From Massilia atriviolacea (GTDB lineage: Bacteria > Pseudomonadota > Gammaproteobacteria > Burkholderiales > Burkholderiaceae_D), in NCBI RefSeq assembly GCF_003953935.1, contig NZ_RXLQ01000004.1, forward strand, positions 434,001-498,000: a stretch of 64,000 nucleotides of DNA. Direction: 5' to 3'. This document shows, in pieces, positions 1 through 9,262 of this stretch; the first letter of the stretch is position 1, and every line of letters begins with the position of its first letter. The notes under the pieces are model-generated. The model was not told the origin of the DNA. It was given only the letters and a program-made list of their open reading frames with translations, and did no database searches. The position numbers were made by a program, and so were the translations under genes.

Positions 1-195
1 CTGGGCCAGCAGGGCCAGGCGCGCCTGGCGCAGGGCGTCGATGGTGAAGCGCTCGGCCACCCGCGGCGCATTGCTGTGCAGCCAGGCGTGCAGGGTTTCC
101 TCGGCTTGCAGGATGACCGGCGCGATCGGCCACAGCGTGTCGTCCAGGTCGAACAGGATGGCTTTGGGCCAGGTACGGCGCGGCGGGGTCGTCAT
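1..195 (-). CDS. HAD-superfamily hydrolase, N-terminal fragment
   Basis: Only the first 65 residues are in the window; the gene reads off the left edge. It begins MTTPPRRTWPKAILFDLDDT. The DLDDT sequence at residues 16-20 is HAD motif I (DxDxT), with Asp16 the expected nucleophile and Asp18 the general acid. A helical cap region appears to follow. HAD enzymes of this kind are cytoplasmic phosphatases or dehalogenases; substrate cannot be told from this piece. The frame is open to the edge and the ATG at 195 is its only plausible start. Confidence 0.75.
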   Translation of the reverse strand, partial: MTTPPRRTWPKAILFDLDDTLWPIAPVILQAEETLHAWLHSNAPRVAERFTIDALRQARLALLAQ

Positions 196-409
196 GGTCT
201 TCTCGGTAGTGGGTCCGCTTCCAGCATAGCGAGGCGCCCGCCGAAAATCAACCGCATTGCCGGGCCGCCGGCGCGCCGGGGCCGCGCCTTACACACCGAT
301 ACAAGGCAATGAGCCGCGGCGTTGACAAATGCTCTAAAATGACGTCCACCTCAGGCTGTCCGCCGGCGGCCCAGCTTCCCACCTTACCCGCATTCGTTTT
401 GGAGAAAGT

Positions 410-1018
410 ATGAAAAATCTGTACCTGCGTTCCGCCGTGGCACTTGCTTGCGCGCTCAGCCTGGCCGCTTGCGGCGGCGACGATGATGGCACCATGCAAC
501 TGGGCGGTGGCGTGGAAGGCGTGACCGTGGCCGGCCTGGTGCTGCAGAACAAGGGCGGACCGGAGCTGAAGGTCGAGCCCTTCGCCAGCAGCTTCGTGTT
601 CCCGGACCTGATCGCCACCAATACCGAGTACGACATCACCATCAAGTCGGCGCCGTCGAACGCCACCTGCGTGATGATCAACGGCAAGGGCAAGTCCAGC
701 ATCTACGGCGTCGGCTCGATCGGCGTGCGCTGCACCCTGAAACCGCACGATGTCAAAGGCAAGGTAGTCGGCCTGACCACCGGTCCGCTGGTGATCATCA
801 ACGGCACCTACCGCCTGACGATTCCGGCCAACGCCACCGCGTTCAACCTGACCACCGAGTCCGAGGACAAGAAAACCAAATTCGGCCAGGTCGGCGAAAC
901 CCAGGCCTACGGCTTGAGCGTGCTGCAGCAGCCGCCCGGCCTGACTTGCCGCATCGACAACGCGATCGGCGTCATGGGCAAGGCCGACGTCGACAACATC
1001 CTCATCACCTGCAACTGA
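410..1018 (+). CDS. Putative outer-membrane lipoprotein with two Ig-like repeats
   Basis: A 202-residue protein. The N-terminus is a lipoprotein signal peptide ending in the lipobox LAAC, so the mature protein should be lipid-anchored at about Cys21. The rest is two copies of an approximately 80-residue beta-rich repeat. Each copy carries a 'L-V-L-x-N' or 'L-V-I-I-N-G' strand, an F-x-L/F-x-F or F-N-L strand, and a closing Cys pair around V-x-C-T or I-T-C. The next gene is a paralogue 49 bp downstream and the pair is probably co-transcribed. An AGGAGAAA-like Shine-Dalgarno (GGAGAAAGT) precedes the ATG. Function is not recognised; a cell-surface role is inferred from the lipobox only. Confidence 0.75.
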   Translation: MKNLYLRSAVALACALSLAACGGDDDGTMQLGGGVEGVTVAGLVLQNKGGPELKVEPFASSFVFPDLIATNTEYDITIKSAPSNATCVMINGKGKSSIYGVGSIGVRCTLKPHDVKGKVVGLTTGPLVIINGTYRLTIPANATAFNLTTESEDKKTKFGQVGETQAYGLSVLQQPPGLTCRIDNAIGVMGKADVDNILITCN

Positions 1019-1067
1019 TCCCGGCAGCCGCCCCGCGCGGGCGGCGCCCTATTTTCTGGAGAATTTT

Positions 1068-1682
1068 ATGAAGTCATCCGTCCTGCGCCATTCGCTGCTG
1101 CTGACGCTCGCCCTGGGCCTGGCCGCATGCGGCGGCAAAGCGACCTTCCCGGTCGAAGGCAGAATCACCAACCTGAAATACGCGGGCATGGTTGTGAGCA
1201 ATATCGGCATGAACGACCTGACGGTCGACGCCAAGGCCACCAGCTTCCGTTTCCCGAACACCATCGAGTACGGCATCCAGTACGACGTCAAGGTCAAGCA
1301 GAGCCCCCCGCACCAGACCTGTTCCGCAGACAACGGCAAGGACACCGCAGGCCGCCAGGCCTCGATCAACGTCCTCATCACCTGCCTCGACATCCTCAAT
1401 TCGATCGGCGGCGCGGTCAAGATCGTCGGCCTCGACGGCACCGTCAAGCCCTACGTCGGCGAAAACCTGGTGCTGATCAACGGCAGCAGCGACAGGATCA
1501 CGGTGGCCAAGGATTCCCAGTCGTACAAATTCGCCGGCCAGCTCGCTTTCGGCGTCAGCTATGGCGTGTCTGTCCTGCAACAGCCGGATGGCGGCAAAGT
1601 CGCATGCGAGGTCGACCGCGGCGTAGGGGAAATGGGCGATGCCGAGATTACCAACGTCAACGTGATCTGCCGCGAGAAGTAA
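1068..1682 (+). CDS. Putative lipoprotein, tandem paralogue of the preceding gene
   Basis: A 204-residue protein with a lipobox (GLAAC, acylated Cys about residue 21), followed by the same two-repeat architecture as the upstream gene. Shared signatures are S-F-x-F-P, I-E/T-Y-x-I-x-Y-D-x-x-x-K, S-V-L-Q-Q-P and a terminal N-V-x-V-I-C. The first repeat has GMVVSNIGMNDLTVDAKATS and the second ENLVLINGSSDRITV, so each protein is itself an internal duplication. A TCTGGAGAATTTT Shine-Dalgarno precedes the ATG. The conserved Cys residues could form one disulfide per repeat. No known function; a surface lipoprotein is inferred. Confidence 0.75.
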   Translation: MKSSVLRHSLLLTLALGLAACGGKATFPVEGRITNLKYAGMVVSNIGMNDLTVDAKATSFRFPNTIEYGIQYDVKVKQSPPHQTCSADNGKDTAGRQASINVLITCLDILNSIGGAVKIVGLDGTVKPYVGENLVLINGSSDRITVAKDSQSYKFAGQLAFGVSYGVSVLQQPDGGKVACEVDRGVGEMGDAEITNVNVICREK

Positions 1683-1816
1683 TCCGGCCGAGGGTTGCGA
1701 AGGTGATATTTGCGAAAGGCATAACTGATATTACAAAGATAAATTGGCCTGATATGCTGTAGCGCAGCATAATTGCACCTGTCTCCTCCAACTCTCCTCA
1801 AAAAGAATTGGATTTC

Positions 1817-1846
1817 AAGCCCGCTTCACAGCGGGCTTTTTTTTGT
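1817..1846 (+). terminator. Rho-independent terminator after the lipoprotein pair
   Basis: A perfect 8-bp stem (AAGCCCGC, 1817-1824, with GCGGGCTT, 1831-1838) and a 6-nt loop are followed by a run of T. It sits between the lipoprotein genes and the convergent serine hydrolase, with the T-run on the plus strand. Confidence 0.85.
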
Positions 1847-1865
1847 CCCGATTTTCGCTCCAGCC

Positions 1866-3002
1866 TCAGTTGCGCCGCTGTTCCAGCGCGTTGTGGCGCA
1901 GCGCCGGCACATAGAAGCCGGCCACCGTGTCGATCAGCTGGTCCGGCCTGGCGCCGGCCAGGTTGGTCAGGATGATCACCGCCAGGTCGTCGTCGGGATA
2001 CACATAGAAGGCCGAGCGCCCGCCGCCGATCCCCGCCACCGCCCGCTGCGCCTGCGCGCCGCGGCGGATCGCCGGCCAGCCCAGGGCCCACGGCGCCGGA
2101 CGGCCGTCGGCGAAGGAGGACGGGGTCCACATCGCGGCCAGGCTGGCCGGCTTGAGCAGGCGCCCCTGCTGCAGGGCGACAATCCACTTGCCCAGCTCGG
2201 TCGCGGTGGTATTCATGCCCGCGCCGGTGCGCATGGCCGGCGGAAACTCCTCGACCACATTGCGCAGCACGCCGCCCGCGAAGCGGTAGGAATTGGCCTT
2301 GTTCATGACGATGTCGCCGCTGTCGCCGAAGCTGCTGCCCGGCATGCCCACCACGTCGAACTGCTGGTGCCGGATGAAATCGAGGAAGGGCTCGCCGCCG
2401 AGGCGGTCGATAATCTTACCCAGCAACACATAGTTGGTCTGGTTATAGCTGAAGCGCTGGCCGGGAGCGAAGGCGAGCGGCGCCGCCAGGGCGCGCTTCC
2501 ACGCCCCCTCCATGCCACCCGGGAGCAGGTCGCCTTGCTCGTCGAGGATGTCGGGCAGTCCGGACGTATGGTCGAGCAGTCGGGCCACGCTGACGCCCTG
2601 CCACGCCGCCGGCAAGCCGTCCAGGTAGCGCGCCAGCGGCGCGTCCAGCGCCAGCTTGCCCTGCTCCACCAGCTGCATGATGGCCACCCCGGTGATGGCC
2701 TTGGTCCCCGAATTGATCGAGAACACGGTGTGCTCGCCGACCGCCACCTGGTGCTGGATATTGGCCACGCCGAGCGCGCGCGACAGCACCACCTTCCCCT
2801 GCCGGATCACGGCAATCTGCAGGCCGGGAATGCGGCGCTCCCGCATCTGGGCCTGAATATAGTCGAGGACGGCCTGGCTGGCCGCGCTGTCGCTCGCGGA
2901 GGCCGGCGCGGCAATGGGCGCAGGCGCCGCCAGGGACGGTGCCCCGGGCACGCCGGCCGCCAGCGCGGCCAGCAATAAAAACAGGGTGCGTGAACATTTC
3001 AT
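1866..3002 (-). CDS. Serine hydrolase, beta-lactamase/class C (EstB-like) family
   Basis: A 378-residue secreted protein. Start chosen at MKCSRTLF (3002) because an AAGGAAG Shine-Dalgarno lies 8 nt upstream and a signal peptide follows immediately, ending near ALAA/PSLAAPA; the longer frame adds 15 unlikely residues. The nucleophile motif SxxK is S98-G-T-K101. The family region usually reading Y-S-N reads Y186-N187-Q188, an Asn to Gln change at the third position. A C-terminal GIGGG loop is in the place of the KTG/HxG motif. Family members are periplasmic esterases, D-amino-acid peptidases or penicillin-binding-like hydrolases; substrate unknown. Transcribed toward the lipoprotein pair and divergent from phoX. 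Confidence 0.85.
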   Translation of the reverse strand: MKCSRTLFLLLAALAAGVPGAPSLAAPAPIAAPASASDSAASQAVLDYIQAQMRERRIPGLQIAVIRQGKVVLSRALGVANIQHQVAVGEHTVFSINSGTKAITGVAIMQLVEQGKLALDAPLARYLDGLPAAWQGVSVARLLDHTSGLPDILDEQGDLLPGGMEGAWKRALAAPLAFAPGQRFSYNQTNYVLLGKIIDRLGGEPFLDFIRHQQFDVVGMPGSSFGDSGDIVMNKANSYRFAGGVLRNVVEEFPPAMRTGAGMNTTATELGKWIVALQQGRLLKPASLAAMWTPSSFADGRPAPWALGWPAIRRGAQAQRAVAGIGGGRSAFYVYPDDDLAVIILTNLAGARPDQLIDTVAGFYVPALRHNALEQRRN

Positions 3003-3129
3003 CGGATCGACTTCCTTATGGCAGAGGTAAAGCATTCGGGCAAGCAACGCTCCATCATGGCATGAAAATGGAAAATGTTGGCGATTTGAAAACGTTATTT
3101 CTGGACGGATCGTATAGCTGACGTGCGGC

Positions 3130-3185
3130 TTGTCATCGTCCTGTCATCTTGCCGTCACGGCACGGTCATCTGGGCTGGCTAGAAT
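3130..3185 (+). promoter_or_regulatory. Four phased Pho-box repeats plus -10 for phoX
   Basis: Four consecutive 11-bp units with the CTGTCAT-type heptamer start at 3130 (TTGTCAT), 3141 (CTGTCAT), 3152 (CCGTCAC) and 3163 (CGGTCAT). Exact 11-bp spacing is the hallmark of PhoB binding (two heptamers per dimer, so two dimers here). The last unit ends just before TAGAAT at 3180-3185, a good -10, so PhoB would replace the -35 contact. The phoX ATG follows at 3223. Phosphate-starvation induction is the predicted outcome. Confidence 0.85.
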
Positions 3186-3222
3186 CCCGCTTGCTAAATT
3201 CAACCCCAGCCATAGGACCTTC

Positions 3223-5475
3223 ATGAACAAGCCAAACGATCTGGTTAGCTCCATCGACCCAGATGACATCGACTGCAACGATTCGCCGAACGAACACTTC
3301 AACACGGTGCTCAACGCCCGCCTGAGCCGCCGCAGCCTGCTGCGCGGCGGCATGGCATCGGCCGCCACGGCGATCTTCGGCGCAGTCGGTCTGTCGGCCT
3401 GCAGCAGCGACGACCCGGCTCCGGTCGCGCCAACCCCGACCCCGACCCCGACGCCGGTGCCGACTGAAAAACTGCTGGCGTTCAATGCCGTTCCGAAAAC
3501 CCTGGCCGATATGGTCACCGTTCCGGCCGGCTACACCGCGTCGGTCATCTATGCGCTGGGCGACCCGCTCAACGGCACCACCCCTGCCTACAAGAACGAC
3601 GGCACCGACGACAACTTCGACACCCGTGCCGGCGACCATCACGACGGCATGGAGTTCTACGGCCTGTCGGCCAACGGCACTGCCACCACCAGCAGCTCCG
3701 ACCGCGGCCTGCTGGCCGTGAACCACGAAGCGACCACGGACGCGAAACTGTCGTCCTTCTTCCTGCACGCCAATGGCGGCGTGACCACCCTGCCGCGCCC
3801 CGTGGCCGAAGTCGACAAGGAAGTGGCGATCCACGGCGTGAGCGTGGTCGAAGTCAAGAAGACCGGCGCGGCCTGGGCCTACGTCAAGGAATCCTCGTTC
3901 AACCGCCGCATCACCCCGCTGACCGACATCGAACTGTCGGGCCCGGCGCGCGGGAATGCGCTGCTGGTGACCAAATACTCGCCGACCGCAACCAAGACGC
4001 GCGGCACCCTGAACAACTGCGGCACCGGCAAATCGCCATGGGGCTCGTTCCTGACCGGTGAAGAAAACTGGTCCGGCTACTTCGTGCGCGGCGCCGCCGA
4101 CGACGCCGCCCGTGCCGGCGACAAGAGCATCGCTTCGCTCAAGCGCTACGGCCGCAACCAGGGCGCCGCCTCGCGCCACGGCTGGGAAAGCGCCGGCAGC
4201 GACGACAAGTACGCGCGCTGGGACATCAGCAAAAAAGGCGCGTCGGCCGACGGCAGCGACGACTACCGCAACGAAATGAACGGCATGGGCTACATCGTCG
4301 AAATGGACCCGTACGACAAGTCCAAATCGGCCAGGAAGCGCACCGCCCTGGGCCGCTACGCCCACGAAAGCGCCGCCTTCGGCAACCCGGTGGTCGGCCA
4401 GCAGCTGGCGGTATACATGGGCGACGATTCGCGCAACGAATACATCTACAAATTCGTCTCGACCGCCGTCTGGGCCGCCGCCGACGCCAGCGCCTCGGAC
4501 CGCATGGCCACCGGCGACAAATACCTCGACAGCGGCAAGCTGTATGTGGCCAAGATCAACGCCGACGGCAGCGGCCAGTGGATCGAGCTGGCCATGTCGA
4601 ACGCCGCCATCGCCGGCTACAGCGCGTACAAGTTCGCCGACCAGGCCGACATTGCGATTAACGCCCGCCTGGCCGCCGATGCGGTCGGCGCGACCAAGAT
4701 GGACCGTCCGGAATGGTGCTCGGTCAATCCGGCCAACGGCGAGATCTACTACTCGCTGACCAACAACTCGAACCGCGCGGTCGACCCGAGCTCGTCGCAA
4801 CTGGCACCGGACAGCTCGAATCCACGCGCCTACACCGACATGAAAGGCAGCTCGGCCCAGACCGGTAACCCGAACGGCCATATCCTGCGCATGAAAGAAG
4901 GCGCGGGCGGCTCGGCGGCGACCAGCTTTACCTGGGACGTGTACCTGTTCGGCGCCGAAGCGGGCGCCAATGGCGGCTTCGTCAACCTGTCGAACCTGAC
5001 CGCCGACCAGGACTTCTCGAGCCCGGACGGCCTGGCATTCAGCCCGTACACCGGCATCTGCTGGATCCAGACCGACGATGGCGCCTACACCGACGTCACC
5101 AACTGCATGATGCTGGCCGCCGTGCCGGGCACGGTCGGCGACGGCGCCAAGGTCACGCTGAACCATCCGAAGGCCAATGGCGGCACGCTGGCGGTCGATA
5201 CCTATGTGGGCAAGAAGCCGACGGCGGAAACCCTCAAGCGCTTCCTGGTCGGTCCGGTGGGATCGGAAATCACGGGGATTTGCGAAACGCCGGATGGCAA
5301 GTCGATGTTCATCAACATCCAGCACCCGGGCGAGAACACCTCGCAGGCCAACCTGGCCGATCCGTCGAAGTACACCAGCCAATGGCCGAGCAACGCCGGC
5401 TACGGCCCGGGCAAGCGCCCACGTTCGGCGACCATCGTCATTACCAAGAACGATGGCGGTCGGATCGGGTCGTAA
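3223..5475 (+). CDS. phoX: PhoX-family alkaline phosphatase (DUF839), Tat-exported
   Basis: A 750-residue protein. Start at MNKPND (3223), which has ATAGGACC upstream; the longer frame would begin inside the Pho boxes. Residues 35-40 SRRSLL form a twin-arginine motif, followed by a hydrophobic stretch ending LSAC (Cys60), so it may be a Tat-dependent lipoprotein. A Pro-Thr linker follows (about 65-80). Family signatures are visible: PEWC..NPANGEIYYSLTNN in the middle, SPDGLAFS, and near the C-terminus GICETPDG...INIQHPGE. PhoX enzymes release phosphate from organic phosphomonoesters in the periplasm with an Fe/Ca centre. Expression is predicted to be PhoB-dependent. Confidence 0.92.
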   Translation: MNKPNDLVSSIDPDDIDCNDSPNEHFNTVLNARLSRRSLLRGGMASAATAIFGAVGLSACSSDDPAPVAPTPTPTPTPVPTEKLLAFNAVPKTLADMVTVPAGYTASVIYALGDPLNGTTPAYKNDGTDDNFDTRAGDHHDGMEFYGLSANGTATTSSSDRGLLAVNHEATTDAKLSSFFLHANGGVTTLPRPVAEVDKEVAIHGVSVVEVKKTGAAWAYVKESSFNRRITPLTDIELSGPARGNALLVTKYSPTATKTRGTLNNCGTGKSPWGSFLTGEENWSGYFVRGAADDAARAGDKSIASLKRYGRNQGAASRHGWESAGSDDKYARWDISKKGASADGSDDYRNEMNGMGYIVEMDPYDKSKSARKRTALGRYAHESAAFGNPVVGQQLAVYMGDDSRNEYIYKFVSTAVWAAADASASDRMATGDKYLDSGKLYVAKINADGSGQWIELAMSNAAIAGYSAYKFADQADIAINARLAADAVGATKMDRPEWCSVNPANGEIYYSLTNNSNRAVDPSSSQLAPDSSNPRAYTDMKGSSAQTGNPNGHILRMKEGAGGSAATSFTWDVYLFGAEAGANGGFVNLSNLTADQDFSSPDGLAFSPYTGICWIQTDDGAYTDVTNCMMLAAVPGTVGDGAKVTLNHPKANGGTLAVDTYVGKKPTAETLKRFLVGPVGSEITGICETPDGKSMFINIQHPGENTSQANLADPSKYTSQWPSNAGYGPGKRPRSATIVITKNDGGRIGS

Positions 5476-5542
5476 GCAGCAGTGAGGGTGGGCCGGCCTG
5501 ACAGACGGGTTGGCTCGCTTGAAACGACAACCGCTAACGCAA

Positions 5543-5578
5543 AAGCCGTCGTCCCCGCGCAGGCGGGGACGACGGCTT
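5543..5578. repeat. REP-like palindrome, family A (GTC-CCCGC)
   Basis: Perfect 16-bp arms (5543-5558 and 5563-5578) around a GCAG loop. Same family as the palindromes at 15898, 25141/25201 and 35294: a CCGTCGT arm, a CCCGC core, loop, GCGGG. It lies between convergent phoX and the rsmA operon and could also act as a transcription barrier for both, though no T-run follows. Confidence 0.8.
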
Positions 5579-5597
5579 CAACTTTTAGCGCAGGAAA

Positions 5598-5939
5598 CTA
5601 CGTCTTCAGCCCACCGACGATCCGCAGCACCTGCGCGCGCGCGTCGGTCCATCCGGACGCGGCCAGCTTCGGCCCGCACTCGGCGCAGGGCTCGAACGGA
5701 TTGCAATCGTGTTCCAGCGCCACATAGCGCGCTCCCACCACCTGCTTGCCCACATACGAATCGACCCGGCCGGCCGGCTTGGCCGACGCCGGCAGCGGCA
5801 CGCCCTTGAGCAGCCAGCGCTGGAACGGCGCCGCGTCCACCCCGTCGGGCACGTACCACAGCTTGCTGTCCTTGTTCCAGCGCGCGCCCAGGGCCTTGGC
5901 CTCGTCCTTTTCGGCGTACGGGACTTTGAGCATGATCAT
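5598..5939 (-). CDS. DUF5710 domain-containing small protein
   Basis: A 113-residue protein beginning MIMLKVPYAEKDEAKALGAR; the ATG at 5939 has AGGAG 7 nt upstream. The N-terminal approximately 45 residues (L-K-V-P-Y-x-E-K-D-E-A-K-x-L-G-A-R-W, then K-L-W-Y-V-P) match the DUF5710 signature found in DNA primase/TraC-like and DNA-processing proteins. The C-terminal half holds C-N-P-F-x-P-C-A-E-C, which could bind a metal. It is the last gene of the lptD-surA-pdxA-rsmA run, 13 bp after rsmA. Function unknown. Confidence 0.75.
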   Translation of the reverse strand: MIMLKVPYAEKDEAKALGARWNKDSKLWYVPDGVDAAPFQRWLLKGVPLPASAKPAGRVDSYVGKQVVGARYVALEHDCNPFEPCAECGPKLAASGWTDARAQVLRIVGGLKT

Positions 5940-5952
5940 GAGCTCGCTCCTG

Positions 5953-6732
5953 TCAGGCCGGCTGCTTGAGCAGATTCGACAGCGCCACATACTGCTCCAG
6001 GCTGACCGTCTCCGGACGCGTCGACGGATCGATGCCCGCCTCGACCAGCTGCGCTTCGGTCAACATCCCGGCCACGCAGTTGCGGATCACCTTGCGGCGC
6101 TGCGAGAAGGCCTTCATCACCACCGCTTCCAGGGTCGGGCCGTCGCAGGCCAGCTTGCGCGCGGTCGGCACCATGCGCACGATGGCCGACTCGACCTGCG
6201 GCGGCGGATCGAAGGCGGTCGGCGGCACGATGAACAGCAGCGACATGTCGTAGCGCCACTGCAGCATCACGGACAGGCGCCCGTACACCTTGCTGCCGGG
6301 CGCGGCCACCATGCGCTCGACGACTTCTTTCTGGAGCATGAAGTGCTGGTCTTCGATCAGGTGCGCGAATTCGGCCAGGTGGAACAGCAGCGGGCTCGAA
6401 ATGTTGTACGGCAGGTTGCCGACCACGCGCAGCTTTTGCCCCGGCGGCACCGGAATGCTGCCGTAGTCGAACTTGAGCGCGTCGCCCGAATGAATGGTCA
6501 GCTTTTCGCGCGGGAAGTTGTTTTCCAGGCGCGCGACCAGGTCGCGGTCCAGCTCCACCACGTGCATGTGGTCCATGTGCTTGAGCAGCAGCGCCGTCAT
6601 GGCGGCCAGGCCCGGCCCGATTTCGACCATCGCCTGGCCCTGTTCGGGACCGATGGCGTCGATGATGTCATCGAGGACGTGTTTGTCGGTCAAAAAATTC
6701 TGGCCGAAGCGCTTGCGGGCGACGTGTTTCAT
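5953..6732 (-). CDS. rsmA: 16S rRNA (adenine1518-N6/1519-N6)-dimethyltransferase
   Basis: A 259-residue protein. It dimethylates two adjacent adenines in the 3'-terminal hairpin of 16S rRNA using S-adenosylmethionine. The N-terminus reads ARKRFGQNFL, a KsgA signature; SAM motif I is VEIGPGLAAMT at residues 36-46 (more often GPGLGALT); the catalytic motif is NLPYNIS about residue 110; the helical C-terminal domain has full length for the family. It lies 34 bp after pdxA in the canonical order and is probably co-transcribed from the lptD promoter. Confidence 0.97.
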   Translation of the reverse strand: MKHVARKRFGQNFLTDKHVLDDIIDAIGPEQGQAMVEIGPGLAAMTALLLKHMDHMHVVELDRDLVARLENNFPREKLTIHSGDALKFDYGSIPVPPGQKLRVVGNLPYNISSPLLFHLAEFAHLIEDQHFMLQKEVVERMVAAPGSKVYGRLSVMLQWRYDMSLLFIVPPTAFDPPPQVESAIVRMVPTARKLACDGPTLEAVVMKAFSQRRKVIRNCVAGMLTEAQLVEAGIDPSTRPETVSLEQYVALSNLLKQPA

Positions 6733-6766
6733 ATTCTTCTTCTCAATGCGATTCTGGGACTGTGAT

Positions 6767-7825
6767 TTAACGCTGCGATGCGCGCTGTGCGCTCACCATA
6801 TGCAGTGCGGTGCGGATGGCCTGCTCCATGCTGCCGCAGTCGGCCCGTCCCAGTCCGGCGGCGGCCAGGTCGAGCGCGGTGCCGTGGTCGACCGAGGTGC
6901 GGATCAGCGGCAGGCCGAGCGTGATGTTGACGCCGCGCCCGAAGGTGGCGAACTTGAGCACCGGCAGGCCCTGGTCGTGGTACATGGCGAGCACGCAGTC
7001 GGCGTGCGCCAGGTACTTGGGCTGGAACAGGGTATCGGCCGGATACGGCCCGCGCGCGTCGATGCCGCGTGCGCGCGCATCGTCCAGCGCCGGCGTAATG
7101 GTGTCGATTTCCTCGCGCCCCAGGTAGCCGTTCTCGCCCGCGTGCGGATTGAGGCCGGTGACCAGGATGCGCGGCGCGGCAATGCCGAACTTGGTCTTCA
7201 GGTCGGTGTGGATGATGTCGATCACCCGCCCCAGGCCTGCGCGCGTGATGGCCGCCGACACGTCCTTGAGCGGCAGGTGGGTGGTGGCCAGCGCCACCCG
7301 CAGCGGCATGGGTTCCAGCGCGTCATCGGCGGTGTCGCCGGCCAGCATCATCACCACCTGCGCGGTGGCGGTCTGCTCGGCCAGGTATTCGGTATGGCCC
7401 GAAAAGGCCACGCCGGCGTCGTTGATGGTGCTCTTTTGCAGGGGCGCGGTGACCATGGCGTCGAACCAGCCGGCGCGCGCGCCTTCGACCGCCAGGTCGA
7501 GCGTGGCCAGCACCGCGCGGCCGTTGGCCGGATCGAGCACGCCCGGCACCACATGGGCGCCCAGCGGCACGTCGATGACGGCGATGCGCGCGGGGCCGAA
7601 CTGCGGCAGGCCGCCGTTGCGCAGCGCCTGCACCGACAGCGCGGCCAGCTGGATCGTCGGATCGATCAGGCTGGCGGTGAGCGCCAAAAAGGCGGCGTCG
7701 CCGAGCAGCACGCAGTTGACCTGCGCGCGCATGGCCCAGGCGGCGCGGATCGCGATTTCCGGGCCGATCCCGGCCGGTTCGCCCGTGGTGATGGCGATCG
7801 CCGGCCGTGTGCTTGCCTGCCGCAT
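6767..7825 (-). CDS. pdxA: 4-hydroxythreonine-4-phosphate dehydrogenase
   Basis: A 352-residue NAD-dependent enzyme of the DXP-dependent pyridoxal 5'-phosphate pathway. The N-terminus [14 protein letters not shown] is the family signature. Metal and substrate ligands are recognisable in [22 protein letters not shown] and [12 protein letters not shown]. Only 4 bp separate it from the surA stop codon, so it is translationally close to surA. Length and motif order are normal, with no sign of damage. Confidence 0.97.
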   Translation of the reverse strand: MRQASTRPAIAITTGEPAGIGPEIAIRAAWAMRAQVNCVLLGDAAFLALTASLIDPTIQLAALSVQALRNGGLPQFGPARIAVIDVPLGAHVVPGVLDPANGRAVLATLDLAVEGARAGWFDAMVTAPLQKSTINDAGVAFSGHTEYLAEQTATAQVVMMLAGDTADDALEPMPLRVALATTHLPLKDVSAAITRAGLGRVIDIIHTDLKTKFGIAAPRILVTGLNPHAGENGYLGREEIDTITPALDDARARGIDARGPYPADTLFQPKYLAHADCVLAMYHDQGLPVLKFATFGRGVNITLGLPLIRTSVDHGTALDLAAAGLGRADCGSMEQAIRTALHMVSAQRASQR

Positions 7826-7829
7826 GCGC

Positions 7830-9212
7830 TTATTTGTTCTCGTCGCGGAATTCGACGTAGGCGCGGTCGCGCACCTGGCGCGCCCAGTCTTCGGTCGCTT
7901 CTTCGAGCTTGCGGTCGCGGATCACCTGGCGCGCCGCCATGCGCACGCGTTCCTTGTTCTGGTCGTCGCTCTTGCGCTCCATGACTTCGATCAGGTGGAA
8001 GCCGTACGGCGTTTCGATGACGTCGCTCACTTCGCCCGGTTTCAGGGTGGCCATGGCGGTTTCGAATTCGGGCACGGTGTCGCCCGGGTACAGCCAACCG
8101 AGGTCGCCGCCCTTGCTGGCCGAGCCGTCGTTGGAGAACAGGCGCGCCAGTTCCTCGAACTTGGCGGCCTTGTTGTCGAGGCGTTCCTTCAGTTCGACCA
8201 GCTTGCGCTTGGCGTCGGCCGCCGTCATGGTCGGGCTGACCTTGAGCAGGATGTGGCGCGCGCGCGTCTGCTGCACCGGCGCCGGGCCGCTGGCGTCGGC
8301 CAGGTTGCGCTTGTCGACCATTTTCAGGATGTGGAAACCGGTGGTGCTTTTCAGGACCGGCGTGACCTGGCCGGCCTTGAGCTTGGACAGCGCGTCGGCG
8401 AACAGCGGCGGCAGGCGGTCCAGCGCGCGCCAGCCGATTTCGCCGCCCTTGAGCGCATCGCTCGAATCGGAGTAGGTGGCGGCGATCTTGGCGAAGTCGC
8501 CGCCGGTGCGCAGCTGGCGCATCACGTCGTCGGCCCGCGCGCGGCGCGCGGCGATCTGCTCGGGCGAGGCGTTTTCGGGAATGCGCACCATGATCTGCGA
8601 CAGGTTCATCTCGACCTTGTCGGCGGCGGCGGCTTTTTCGGCGGCCAGGTAGGTGTCGACTTCGGCGTCGGAAATCTGGATCTTGTTGTCGACTTCATGC
8701 TCGCGCAGGCGCTGCATCATGATCTCGCTGCGGATCTCTTCGCGGAAGGCGGCAAAGGTGGTGCCGCTCTTTTCCATCTGGTTGCGCATCTCCTGCACCG
8801 ACATCTTCTGCTGCTCGGCGATGCGGCCGATGGCGCGGTCGAGCATGGTGTCGTCGACGCGCACGCCCATCTCCTTGGCCAGCTGCATCTGGGCGCGTTC
8901 GACGATCATGCGCTCGATGACCTGGCGCTGCAGGTCGGCCGCTTCCGGCACGGGCGCGTTCTGCGCCTTCATGGCGCCTTCGACGGCGCGCACGCGGGCG
9001 GCGATTTCGTTGCGGGTGATGACTTCATCGTTGACCACCACGGCGATCGAATCGATGACGTTGGCCGAGGCCGACGCCGGCGGCAGGAAGCCGCTCGACG
9101 GCTTGGCCGCGGCCGGCCTGGCCGGCGTCGCCTGCGCGGCCGCCTGGCCGGCGGTCAGGGCGCACAGCAGGGCGGCGGCGATCTTGAGTTGGTGCAGACG
9201 GACATTACGCAT
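7830..9212 (-). CDS. surA: Periplasmic chaperone / peptidyl-prolyl isomerase SurA
   Basis: A 460-residue protein. Start at [16 protein letters not shown] (9212), because a signal peptide ending AQA follows directly; the longer frame continues into the lptD 3' end. No strong Shine-Dalgarno is visible. Residues about 50-190 form the SurA N-terminal chaperone region. Two parvulin domains follow, the first ending FHILKMVDK and the second running from ARHILLK to FHLIEVMER. SurA escorts beta-barrel proteins, including LptD itself, through the periplasm, which explains the conserved linkage to lptD. Confidence 0.96.
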   Translation of the reverse strand: MRNVRLHQLKIAAALLCALTAGQAAAQATPARPAAAKPSSGFLPPASASANVIDSIAVVVNDEVITRNEIAARVRAVEGAMKAQNAPVPEAADLQRQVIERMIVERAQMQLAKEMGVRVDDTMLDRAIGRIAEQQKMSVQEMRNQMEKSGTTFAAFREEIRSEIMMQRLREHEVDNKIQISDAEVDTYLAAEKAAAADKVEMNLSQIMVRIPENASPEQIAARRARADDVMRQLRTGGDFAKIAATYSDSSDALKGGEIGWRALDRLPPLFADALSKLKAGQVTPVLKSTTGFHILKMVDKRNLADASGPAPVQQTRARHILLKVSPTMTAADAKRKLVELKERLDNKAAKFEELARLFSNDGSASKGGDLGWLYPGDTVPEFETAMATLKPGEVSDVIETPYGFHLIEVMERKSDDQNKERVRMAARQVIRDRKLEEATEDWARQVRDRAYVEFRDENK

Positions 9213-9262
9213 AATCTGGGAAGCACTTATATTCAGTTGAATGAAAAAAACCGACGTCCCGC

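Noticed and set aside
315-345. TTGACA-type promoter before the first lipoprotein gene
   Set aside because: TTGACA (322-327) is followed by TAAAAT after only 7 bp, too short for a sigma-70 promoter.
3166-5382. Open frame of 738 codons antisense to phoX
   Set aside because: It is the mirror of a high-GC coding strand: His/Val/Arg-rich, no domain, no ribosome site, and phoX has clear motifs.
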